From Bacteroidales bacterium UBA6851 (lineage in GTDB: Bacteria > Bacteroidota > Bacteroidia > Bacteroidales > UBA932): DNA of 64,000 nt. Below are positions 34,514-42,757 of this stretch, piece by piece. How positions within the stretch are numbered: the first letter of the stretch is position 1; each line of letters opens with the position of its first letter. Made by a program: the position numbers and the translations under genes. The notes beneath the pieces were generated by a model. The model saw only the letters and a program-made list of their open reading frames with translations, was not told the origin of the DNA and ran no database searches. The stretch is from contig DKDJ01000009.1 of assembly GCA_002451795.1 (NCBI GenBank), positions 1 to 64,000 of the forward strand, read 5' to 3'.

Positions 34514-35704
34514 ATGGAAAAAACTTGGAGATGGTTTGGCCGTAAGGACAAAATCACGCTTGAGATGCTACGCCAAATAGGCGTGGAGGGAATCGTTACT
34601 GCTCTACATGAAATTCCCAACGGAGAAATATGGACAGAAGAAGCCATCGCAGACCTTCGAGATTACATAGCATCATACGGAATGCGTTGGTCTGTAGTGG
34701 AAAGCCTTCCAGTATGTGAAGCCATCAAATATGCCGGACCAGAAAGGGATGAACTCATACAGAAATATGTCGTCAGCCTGGAGAATCTCGGCAAATGCGG
34801 CATCAAGACCGTATGCTACAACTTCATGCCAGTACTTGACTGGGCACGTACTGACCTTGGTCATCTGATGCCCGATGGCACGAGGGCGCTATATTTCGAT
34901 TATGCGAGGTTTGCCTATTTCGACATAAGAATTCTATGTCGAAAAGATGCGGAAAAGGACTATCCAGAACACATTCTCCAAAAGGTAAAGGACCTGGACA
35001 AGACTATGGATGATGCGGCCAGACATGCGCTCGTGGATTCACTCATAGTCAAGACTCAAGGATTCGTAAACGGTAATATCTCTGAGGATGATACAGCTCC
35101 AGTGGCGCATTTCAAACAGCTGCTCGCATTGTACGATGGCATTGACAAGGATGCCCTTCGCGCCAACCTTATCTATTTTCTAAAGGCAATAATGCCCGTA
35201 TGTAACAAATACGGCATCAATATGTGTATTCACCCGGACGACCCGCCAATGCCAGTATTCGGACTTCCTCGCATCGCAGGAAGCGCAGAAGACATTAGGT
35301 TCATCCTGAATTCGGTGGACGACTTCCACAACGGACTGACGTTCTGCGCCGGTTCCCTCTCAGCTGGAGCACACAACAATGTAGAGGAAATGGCAAGGGA
35401 ATTCGCTTCGCGTACTCATTTCGTGCACCTGAGAACCTGTAAATTGCTAGAAGACGGCAATTTCGTGGAAGCGCCACACTGCCACGGAAGAGTAAATCTT
35501 GTCGAACTCATACGAATATTCGAGAGTGAACCAAGGCAGCTCCCGATGCGTGTAGACCATGGACGGGATATGCTTGGAGACGAGACTAAAGGATACAACC
35601 CAGGGTACAGTTTCCACGGAAGAATGCTTGCTCTCGGTCAGGTGGAGGGTATGATGTGCGCCGTGCAGGATGAGATGTCAAAAAATAACACGAAAACGAT
35701 ATGA
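34514..35704 (+). CDS. uxuA: Mannonate dehydratase
   Basis: UxuA dehydrates D-mannonate to 2-keto-3-deoxy-D-gluconate in the glucuronate branch of hexuronate catabolism. The 396-residue product has the family start TWRWFGRKDKITLEMLRQIG, VVESLPVCEAIK, the metal and active-site region NMCIHPDDPPMPVFGLPRI with Cys and His, and FVHLRTCK. Length is normal. It overlaps the SDR gene by 4 bases. uxaC, kdgK and kdgA are not in the window. The likely source of glucuronate is xylan, since a GH115 gene lies 7 kb downstream. Confidence 0.94.
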   Translation: MEKTWRWFGRKDKITLEMLRQIGVEGIVTALHEIPNGEIWTEEAIADLRDYIASYGMRWSVVESLPVCEAIKYAGPERDELIQKYVVSLENLGKCGIKTVCYNFMPVLDWARTDLGHLMPDGTRALYFDYARFAYFDIRILCRKDAEKDYPEHILQKVKDLDKTMDDAARHALVDSLIVKTQGFVNGNISEDDTAPVAHFKQLLALYDGIDKDALRANLIYFLKAIMPVCNKYGINMCIHPDDPPMPVFGLPRIAGSAEDIRFILNSVDDFHNGLTFCAGSLSAGAHNNVEEMAREFASRTHFVHLRTCKLLEDGNFVEAPHCHGRVNLVELIRIFESEPRQLPMRVDHGRDMLGDETKGYNPGYSFHGRMLALGQVEGMMCAVQDEMSKNNTKTI

Positions 35705-36516
35705 ACGAAATGTATTCTGTAGCCGGAAAGGTCGCTGTAATCAGCGGCGCAGCTGGCGTTTTGGGCGGTTCTCTCGCCCGCCATTTTGCAGCACAAGGGG
35801 CAGATGTAGTGGCCCTCGTGCATAGAGAAGAACAAGTTGAACCTACACTGAAGTCTCTGCGGGTATTGGGTGGAAATCCGTCCGCATACGCTTGCAATGT
35901 AATGGACACGGTGGAGGTAAAAAAAATAGCTGATGCTGTAGTCAAGGGCTATGGTAAGGTAGACATACTCATCAATGTCGCCGGGGGGAATGTCGCCGGG
36001 GCCAACGTGATGCCGGACCAGAACTTCTGGGACATGAAACTTGAGGACTGGGACAAAGTACTGAGCCTAAACCTCAACGGCACCGTTTACCCATGCCACG
36101 TATTTACGGAAGTATTCGCAACTCAAGGGTACGGCTGCATACTTAACATCTCTTCCATGGCGGCCTATGACGCGCTAAGCCGAGTTGCCGGATATGGAGC
36201 AGCCAAGGAAGGCGTATCCAACTTTACACGTTGGCTTGCAGCTGAAATGGCTATCAAGTACGGAGAGAAAATCCGCGTCAACGCCCTCGCTCCTGGATTC
36301 TTTATCGGCAAGCAGAACCGTGCTGCCCTTCTTAACGAAGACGGATCTCTTACAGATCGCTCCATGAAGGTAATAGCCAAGACACCCATGCGCCGTTTCG
36401 GGGATATCACCGAACTTAACGGAGCCGCGCAGTTCCTATGCAGCGATGCCGCAAGTTTTGTCACAGGGGTAGTTCTCCCTGTGGACGGTGGATTCAGCTC
36501 ATTTAGCGGAGTATAA
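35701..36516 (+). CDS. SDR-family oxidoreductase, probable D-mannonate (fructuronate) oxidoreductase
   Basis: A 271-residue short-chain dehydrogenase: a cofactor loop near GAAGVLGGSLA (about residues 15-25), NVAGG, the catalytic Ser in ILNISSMA and YGAAK (Tyr-x3-Lys), and a C-terminal VLPVDGGFS. The 4-base overlap with uxuA suggests that it reduces fructuronate to mannonate, the step before UxuA, as SDR enzymes replace UxuB in many Bacteroidota. Specificity cannot be proven from the sequence. Last gene of the operon; convergent with the large gene ending 7 bases later. Confidence 0.85.
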   Translation: MNEMYSVAGKVAVISGAAGVLGGSLARHFAAQGADVVALVHREEQVEPTLKSLRVLGGNPSAYACNVMDTVEVKKIADAVVKGYGKVDILINVAGGNVAGANVMPDQNFWDMKLEDWDKVLSLNLNGTVYPCHVFTEVFATQGYGCILNISSMAAYDALSRVAGYGAAKEGVSNFTRWLAAEMAIKYGEKIRVNALAPGFFIGKQNRAALLNEDGSLTDRSMKVIAKTPMRRFGDITELNGAAQFLCSDAASFVTGVVLPVDGGFSSFSGV

Positions 36517-36523
36517 AGTATAA

Positions 36524-39340
36524 TTACAGATCTACAGAGAACAGCAGTTCCACACTATGCCGGCTTCCTGACGACGAATCTTGGTCCAACAGGGAGCCGG
36601 TATTGTAGTCATACCTCACTCCGATACGAGTATCCAAAGGTATCCAGAGAAAATTACCAAGTTTAAGACGGAACTCTGCCCCAGCACTTGCAAGGCTGGC
36701 CCTCCCACGAGCCCCACTATATAATCCTACATCAAAATGAGGCACAAATTCCAGATTTCTTAAATATGCTACTGGAGAAAGTCCGCTCCAATCAAGAGAA
36801 GCAAACGGAAGAGCGTAATCTACACTCAATAGGCATCGGTTCACGTACCCGGCTACAATACTACCACCCATTGAAGAACTAAACCCCCGTGGAACAGTGT
36901 TGGCATAAATCTCCATGAGAGCCCCTTCTCCGATACTTTTCTCAACTATTCCACGAAGCCTGAATCCATCCCTTCGGCCCAATCCTGGAAGATAACCGTA
37001 GAGCGATGCATACACTACGGGACGGAAGACATCATCAATACAAGGCCTGAAGGCTGTACCAAACTCGGCCCCTACCCCAAACCGAGGGAAAATACGTGAA
37101 TCTGGAATCCCTTGAATACAATAAGCCCGCACTCCTGCATGAACCCTTGAAAAGACTTCGTAACTAGCATAAGGTCTCCCTTCCACATCGGCAAGACAGA
37201 ATGAGTCGTTGCTAAACGAAGCACTAATGCTCGGAACAAGTCCAATGCTCTTGTCTGCTCGCGAGAAGTTAAATGGTATATAGCTACGCAAGTATAGATT
37301 TGCACCTGGACTTCCCGTATAATCGGCATCAAGAAACATACTGCCGCTGCTATCATTGCACAGAAGATAACGCAGGGCCTGACGGTCATTTACCCTGAGT
37401 TTCGCCTCAATCACAGGATAGAGTGCAGTAGTAGTGATGTTGATGTACCCGGCGGTCCGCCATGATCCAGAGTAATCACGGAAAGAGTGAACGGCAGCAG
37501 CACCGTAAATATTGCCAAGCGGATTCTGGAGGAAAAGCGTAGCACCAAGTCCGACATCACTGCTGAGTGAGTAGAAACTCTGCGCATCTATGGCATCATA
37601 ATCAACATAAAAAGGAGCCCACGAATGAGGTATAAAAGGGAATTTATGGTATCGCCGCGGCGACATCGGTACAGACACAGACACGGTATCCGCACAAACG
37701 CGAGCAACTCTGGATCTTGGAGTAGTAAATGGATATTCCACCACCTCTGCGTAATTAATTTTACGGCTCAACAGACTATCCGTCTTAGCAAGGATACGCC
37801 CCTTAGAAAGAGGTGTGGATAAAACCAGATGCCCATCCCCATCCAAGCAGAAATCAGAAACCCCATAGCGGCTGACGGTACATTGTCGAACCTCCCCATT
37901 TGCTGGATCCAACTCGTACAATTCATTCACACCAGTGCGGTCGCAAGTAAAGAAAATTTTACCATTTAAAGACCATAGATCCTTGATTTTTACCGGTTCA
38001 AAAGGAAGTACTGGCGAGAAATCCGGCACAGAGCAAATACTAAACCCTTCAGAAGAGAGCACTCCAGCATATAGATTCGAGCCGCACCATGCAGTCTGTG
38101 TCACCTGCATTCCGGACGGAGCCTTGTGCTTTTCAATGACAGAACCATCGCTTGCATTAATAATGACTACACTGCTTGACGTATCTTCTTCATAACTGGT
38201 CACTGATAGACGGATTCCGTCAGGTGACACAGATGGATTATAGTAACGCTGCCTAGTGGTTACCCGATGTCGTCTGGATAGCGAGTCAAGACAAAAAATA
38301 TCAGAAAATGAACGATACTCCCACCGCAAGTCAGGAACATATTCACTCCAGAATAGAGAACTCTCTGACGCTGACAGGCGGCTATGGTAGGAAGACACTC
38401 CGGCAACACTTTTGACTGAACCGTCTTCTGCGACACTTACAATGCCTGGTGTGTGAGTTTTTCCGCTGCGTATGGCATATAACCCACCATTCCACATCAC
38501 TGGACTGGTAAACTCCTCATAGTCCTTTAAAGTATCAGTCAAAAGCTCGACATGAGGAAACGGTCCACGCTGAGCTTCGTCAAGTCGCCATGAACGTGAT
38601 AGGGAGTCAAGGTTGCGGCGAAAACCGGCAGCAAACTTTCTCCCAGGCAGTCCGCGGAATCTGTAGTTGTCGCCAGACATGGCAATATACCCGGCCCGAT
38701 AATAATCAGGAGTATAATTTTTAAGTGACCCATACCTCCACTGATAGAAGTCCCGTTCTATTCCAGACCCAGTAGCCACTCTGTAATATTCAAGGAAATC
38801 AGCAGTGCGCCCTCGTCCAGAGAGAGTTCCTTCAGTCTCAGCTATCACGGCAGAGCCTTCAAGAAGGCTTAGTTCCGTAGTCAGAATCAGCCCTGCTCCG
38901 TGCCCAAGTCCTCCAAACAGATACCCAAGAGGCTTCCATGGGAACTTGCCCGAGAGGTCAGTCATTCGTCTGAGATGATCGCTTTCGTGTATCACGAGAT
39001 GTTCGTTCCATGGTGATGCAAGAGGGTCGTATGCGTCAGGAACGGTTTGAAGTTCCATGCGCAACGGTGGAAGAGTGACCATTCCGTTGGAGTAGGAGCG
39101 GCGAGTGCGCAGGAGCACAGGCACGCGCCTTGCGCGCGACGGTGCTATGCTCTCAAGCATGAGAGCATAAACTCGCGCCAGCGAGTCCTGCCCGCACGGA
39201 TATATCACATCGAAATGATCAGTCTTGATATGCATCCATTTTACGCGTGGAGAATCACTCCCGGTGGTGTAGAACTGAGCATCGGAGTTGATCACAGACA
39301 CAATTACAAGACATATAACTGATATAATAAGTCTATTCAT
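36524..39340 (-). CDS. Outer-membrane protein with HExxH peptidase-like head, beta-propeller middle and beta-barrel tail
   Basis: A 938-residue exported protein: signal peptide (cleavage near SDAQF, residue 22), then a domain (about 30-260) with HESDH (HExxH, near residue 116) and a downstream LLEGSAVIAE that could supply the third glutamate ligand, as in gluzincin metallopeptidases. A middle part (about 270-560) contains repeats of the kind NGGLYAIRSG and SPDGIRLSVTSYEED, typical of TolB-like propeller blades. The last 350 residues are aromatic-rich amphipathic strands ending SVELLFSVDL, an outer-membrane barrel. No closely known family could be named; catalytic activity is inferred from the motif only. 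It has its own promoter element TACATTTG at 39353-39346, 6 bases from the ATG. Confidence 0.75.
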   Translation of the reverse strand: MNRLIISVICLVIVSVINSDAQFYTTGSDSPRVKWMHIKTDHFDVIYPCGQDSLARVYALMLESIAPSRARRVPVLLRTRRSYSNGMVTLPPLRMELQTVPDAYDPLASPWNEHLVIHESDHLRRMTDLSGKFPWKPLGYLFGGLGHGAGLILTTELSLLEGSAVIAETEGTLSGRGRTADFLEYYRVATGSGIERDFYQWRYGSLKNYTPDYYRAGYIAMSGDNYRFRGLPGRKFAAGFRRNLDSLSRSWRLDEAQRGPFPHVELLTDTLKDYEEFTSPVMWNGGLYAIRSGKTHTPGIVSVAEDGSVKSVAGVSSYHSRLSASESSLFWSEYVPDLRWEYRSFSDIFCLDSLSRRHRVTTRQRYYNPSVSPDGIRLSVTSYEEDTSSSVVIINASDGSVIEKHKAPSGMQVTQTAWCGSNLYAGVLSSEGFSICSVPDFSPVLPFEPVKIKDLWSLNGKIFFTCDRTGVNELYELDPANGEVRQCTVSRYGVSDFCLDGDGHLVLSTPLSKGRILAKTDSLLSRKINYAEVVEYPFTTPRSRVARVCADTVSVSVPMSPRRYHKFPFIPHSWAPFYVDYDAIDAQSFYSLSSDVGLGATLFLQNPLGNIYGAAAVHSFRDYSGSWRTAGYINITTTALYPVIEAKLRVNDRQALRYLLCNDSSGSMFLDADYTGSPGANLYLRSYIPFNFSRADKSIGLVPSISASFSNDSFCLADVEGRPYASYEVFSRVHAGVRAYCIQGIPDSRIFPRFGVGAEFGTAFRPCIDDVFRPVVYASLYGYLPGLGRRDGFRLRGIVEKSIGEGALMEIYANTVPRGFSSSMGGSIVAGYVNRCLLSVDYALPFASLDWSGLSPVAYLRNLEFVPHFDVGLYSGARGRASLASAGAEFRLKLGNFLWIPLDTRIGVRYDYNTGSLLDQDSSSGSRHSVELLFSVDL

Positions 39341-39345
39341 GCCGG

Positions 39346-39353
39346 CAAATGTA
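39346..39353 (-). promoter_or_regulatory. -7 element TACATTTG of the peptidase-propeller-barrel gene
   Basis: TAcaTTTG on the minus strand ends 5 bases before the ATG at 39340, predicting a leaderless mRNA. No TTTG at the -33 distance. Confidence 0.45.
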
Positions 39354-39410
39354 GTGAATTAGTTTCTTTTTCTGCATTTTTTATCTATCTTTACACGGTT
39401 TGAATCATCA

Positions 39411-40412
39411 ATGGTGAAGACAATTCTGAAATACATCTCTCTTATGGCAGGTTTATGTATCCTGACATTCTCGTGCGGTCAGAGCTCCAAAAAGGCTGCA
39501 AACGAGAGAGGGAATGATGTCAGAAAATTTCCCCATACAGAGATCCCTTCCATTGTAGACTCCGACCCGTCTCTCAGAATTTCATATCTTGCAGAGCATT
39601 GGTGGGACAAATTCTTCAGCGGCAGCGGACGCACCGACTCCGCTTTCGTAATGGGAGTGTCCAAGGCGGAAGTAGAGCAGAACATGTCTGCGTATCTTGG
39701 GGCTCTGCACCTGCTTCCAGTGGACAAGGCGCAGAAATATGTGACAGAGTTCTTCTCAGACATGGAAAACGGATGTCTAAGAGATAGCCTGCACACCAAG
39801 GCAGCATACGAGCAGATGACAGACATAGCCTGCAGGTACTTCTATGATCCAAACTCGCCTCTACGCAGCGAAGACTTGTACCTTCCTTTCGTGAAAGGGC
39901 TGGTAAGTTCTCCGCTCACCGCCCCCGAAAAAATTTCCGGCTATAGATTTGAGTTAGAGAAATGCATGATGAACCCTTACGGTGCAGTAGTTCCAGACTT
40001 CACGTTCAAGGATGCCACCGGACGCTCTTACAGATTGCATCAGATCAAAGCTCAGTACACAATACTGTTTTTCAGCAACCCAGGCTGCCAGTCCTGCAAG
40101 GACATAATTGACCAGATTGGAAGCAGGAATTACATAGATGCCCTCATAGAGGGAGGACACCTCGCTATTGTCAATGTCTACATTGACATGGCAATAGATC
40201 AATGGCGCGAATATGAGCCAAACTATCCACGCAACTGGTACAATGGGTATGACCCGGACGGAACTATCAACGAAGGCGAACTCTACTATGTAAGAGCCAT
40301 TCCGTCCCTTTATCTACTTGACTCCCAAAAGCGTGTGATAATGAAAGACGCCCCGGTGGAGAGAGTTCTTGAGTTTTTTGACAATATGATTAATTCAACA
40401 CAATATGACTGA
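39411..40412 (+). CDS. Lipoprotein with N-terminal DUF5106-like and C-terminal thioredoxin-like domains
   Basis: The 333-residue product has a lipoprotein signal (LCILTFSCGQ, Cys near residue 23). A helical domain of about residues 45-180 resembles DUF5106, and a thioredoxin-like domain of about 195-330 has CQSC as its CxxC motif (ILFFSNPGCQSCKD) and the cis-proline region IPSLYLLD. It is probably anchored in a membrane facing the periplasm and acts in thiol redox chemistry; whether it is oxidase, reductase or isomerase is unclear. A TATCTTTA promoter element lies at 39386-39393. Its end overlaps galM by 8 bases. Confidence 0.8.
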   Translation: MVKTILKYISLMAGLCILTFSCGQSSKKAANERGNDVRKFPHTEIPSIVDSDPSLRISYLAEHWWDKFFSGSGRTDSAFVMGVSKAEVEQNMSAYLGALHLLPVDKAQKYVTEFFSDMENGCLRDSLHTKAAYEQMTDIACRYFYDPNSPLRSEDLYLPFVKGLVSSPLTAPEKISGYRFELEKCMMNPYGAVVPDFTFKDATGRSYRLHQIKAQYTILFFSNPGCQSCKDIIDQIGSRNYIDALIEGGHLAIVNVYIDMAIDQWREYEPNYPRNWYNGYDPDGTINEGELYYVRAIPSLYLLDSQKRVIMKDAPVERVLEFFDNMINSTQYD

Positions 40413-41457
40413 TATCAGAAGAAAAATTTGGGGCAAACTGCCCGATGGTACACCTGTGTACAAGTACATTATGACCAATGCAAGCGGAGCATCCGTAACC
40501 CTCAGTAACATTGGTGCAGGTATCGTTTCAATAATGGTTCCGGACAAGAACGGCAAACTCGGAGACGTAGTTCTCGGATACAACAAGCCAGAGAGTTATC
40601 TTTACGACGGACCATGCTCAGGAAAAGTTCCTGGACGTTTTGCTAACCGTATTGCCAAAGGCAAGTTCACTCTTGACGGAAAGGAGTATACTCTTCCTAT
40701 CAACAACGGAGAGAACCACCTTCACGGCGGCCCAGAAGGATTCCACAACAAAGTGTGGGAGTCTCGCAAACATAAGGGAATGGTAGAATTCAAGTACACC
40801 TCTGCTGACGGCGAGATGGGCTATCCTGGCAACCTCACGGTAGTTACCCGTTACTCATGGAGCGATGACAACGAACTCAAGATGACTTTCAGCGCCAAGA
40901 GCGATGCGAAGACAGTCATCAACCTCGTAAACCACGTGTACTTCAACCTCAACGGAGGAAAGGGCAACATCAAGAGACACTTCCTCAGAATCCCTGCTTC
41001 AGGATATCTTCCTACTGACAAGGGGCTTATCCCTACAGGACCTATTGATCCAGTAGCCGGAACTCCTATGGATTTCCGCAAGGCCAAGACTATTGGAAAG
41101 GACATCGACAAGGATTTCCCTGCTCTTAACTATGGTAAGGGCTACGATTCATGCTGGGTTCTTGACAACTACGAGGAAGGTCAGCTCAACGAAGCAGCCG
41201 AACTCTACTCAAACGTCAGCGGAAGGGATCTCAAGATCTACACCACACAGCCATCCATCCAGATCTACACGGGCAACTATCTCGCTGGCTGCCCTGTCGG
41301 AAAGAACAGACGCATCTATGGAGACTATAGCGGTGTTGCAATGGAGACACAGCACTTCCCGGATAGCCCTAACCATCCAGAATACCCTACTACCGAACTG
41401 CTCCCTGGACAGACCTACAACGAGGCCACTGTCTATGTGTTCGGCATCAAGAAATAG
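40405..41457 (+). CDS. galM: Aldose 1-epimerase (galactose mutarotase)
   Basis: GalM interconverts the alpha and beta anomers of galactose, feeding GalK. The 350-residue product has the family motifs GRFANRIAKGKFTLDG, NNGENHLHGGPEGFH (active-site His) and NLVNHVYFNLNG (second catalytic His), with the catalytic Glu near the C-terminus in PGQTYNEATVYVF. No signal peptide, so cytoplasmic. It overlaps the thioredoxin lipoprotein gene by 8 bases and is followed by thyA after 3 bases. Confidence 0.94.
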   Translation: MTDIRRKIWGKLPDGTPVYKYIMTNASGASVTLSNIGAGIVSIMVPDKNGKLGDVVLGYNKPESYLYDGPCSGKVPGRFANRIAKGKFTLDGKEYTLPINNGENHLHGGPEGFHNKVWESRKHKGMVEFKYTSADGEMGYPGNLTVVTRYSWSDDNELKMTFSAKSDAKTVINLVNHVYFNLNGGKGNIKRHFLRIPASGYLPTDKGLIPTGPIDPVAGTPMDFRKAKTIGKDIDKDFPALNYGKGYDSCWVLDNYEEGQLNEAAELYSNVSGRDLKIYTTQPSIQIYTGNYLAGCPVGKNRRIYGDYSGVAMETQHFPDSPNHPEYPTTELLPGQTYNEATVYVFGIKK

Positions 41458-41460
41458 TCA

Positions 41461-42255
41461 ATGAGACAATATCTCGATTTATTGGAAAAAATTATCAACA
41501 CCGGCACGGTCAAACAGGATCGTACTGGTGTTGGTACCAAAAGCATCTTCGGACACCAGATGCGCTTTGATCTCAGCGAGGGATTTCCACTCCTCACCAC
41601 CAAAAAAGTGCACCTGAAATCCATTATTTACGAACTGCTCTGGTTCATAAGCGGAGATACCAACGTCAAGTACCTTCAGGACCATAAGGTCACCATCTGG
41701 GATGAATGGGCTGACGAGAATGGTGATTTGGGTCCAATATACGGACATCAGTGGAGAAGTTGGCCGGCCCCAGACGGCAGGAAAATCGACCAACTCGCTG
41801 AAGTCATAGAGACGATAAAGCACAACCCGGATTCAAGAAGAATGCTCGTGTGCGCATGGAATCCAGGCGAGGTGGACAAGATGGCGCTTCCACCATGCCA
41901 TTGCCTGTTCCAATTCTATGTAGCAGAAGGGAAATTGTCCTGCCAGCTCTACCAAAGAAGTGCGGACACATTCCTTGGAGTACCATTCAACATAGCATCT
42001 TACGCACTGCTAACCATGATGATAGCTCAGTGCTGCGGACTTTCGCCAGGTGAGTTCATCCATACCACTGGAGACACTCATATTTACCTCAACCACCTCG
42101 AACAAGTGCACGAACAGCTTTCTCGTACGCCAAGAGCACTCTCTAAAATGAGGCTCAACCCTGAGGTCAAGAGTGTGTTTGACTTCAAATACGAAGATTT
42201 TACATTGGAAGGATATGACCCTTGGCCAGCCATTAAGGCACCAGTAGCAGTATAG
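41461..42255 (+). CDS. thyA: Thymidylate synthase
   Basis: ThyA methylates dUMP to dTMP with methylene-tetrahydrofolate. The 264-residue product has all signature blocks: RTGVGTKSIFG, GPIYGHQWRSWP, MALPPCHCLFQFYV (nucleophile Cys), LYQRSADTFLGVPFNIASYA and HIYLNHLEQ. The length equals the E. coli enzyme. It is 7 bases upstream of folA, the usual pairing, since ThyA produces dihydrofolate that FolA recycles. Confidence 0.97.
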   Translation: MRQYLDLLEKIINTGTVKQDRTGVGTKSIFGHQMRFDLSEGFPLLTTKKVHLKSIIYELLWFISGDTNVKYLQDHKVTIWDEWADENGDLGPIYGHQWRSWPAPDGRKIDQLAEVIETIKHNPDSRRMLVCAWNPGEVDKMALPPCHCLFQFYVAEGKLSCQLYQRSADTFLGVPFNIASYALLTMMIAQCCGLSPGEFIHTTGDTHIYLNHLEQVHEQLSRTPRALSKMRLNPEVKSVFDFKYEDFTLEGYDPWPAIKAPVAV

Positions 42256-42262
42256 GACTTTT

Positions 42263-42745
42263 ATGGAGAAATGCATCATAGTAGCAGTAGCAGACAACGG
42301 AGCTATCGGAGTGAAAGGCGAATTACCCTGGCACATATCTGAAGACCTCAAATATTTCAAAAGGGTCACACTCGGATGCCCGGTAATCATGGGAAGAAAA
42401 ACATTCGAATCCATAGGAAGACCCCTCCCTGGAAGGAAGAACATCGTATTGAGTTCTCGGCCAGGATTGCCAGATACAGTACACATAGCGCATTCTCCAT
42501 CGGATGCTTTCCATGCTGTTGATGGGGCAGACAAATGCTTCGTCATCGGTGGAGCGATGTTGTATAGGCAGATGATAAATGATATGGACAAGCTCTACGT
42601 AACTCTTGTACATACCTCCATTGAGGACGCAGACGCGTTCTTTCCTAACATTGACCGCACAATATGGAAAGAAGAGTCCCACTCTGAAATGCTTCATGAC
42701 GAGAAAGAAGGACTTGACTTTGAGTTCATAGTATATACAAAATAA
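42263..42745 (+). CDS. folA: Dihydrofolate reductase
   Basis: FolA reduces dihydrofolate to tetrahydrofolate with NADPH. The 160-residue product has the Met20-loop motif GAIGVKGELPWHISEDLKYF with the catalytic acidic residue, VIMGRKTFESIGRPLPGR and FVIGGAMLYRQ. It is the target of trimethoprim in bacteria; the active-site residues look ordinary. Between thyA (7 bases) and the GH115 gene (12 bases). Confidence 0.96.
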   Translation: MEKCIIVAVADNGAIGVKGELPWHISEDLKYFKRVTLGCPVIMGRKTFESIGRPLPGRKNIVLSSRPGLPDTVHIAHSPSDAFHAVDGADKCFVIGGAMLYRQMINDMDKLYVTLVHTSIEDADAFFPNIDRTIWKEESHSEMLHDEKEGLDFEFIVYTK

Positions 42746-42757
42746 CACACCACATAC

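Noticed and set aside
36165..36464. Possible antisense gene inside the SDR oxidoreductase
   Set aside because: The frame is a shadow of a gene with complete SDR motifs and has no promoter or family signal.
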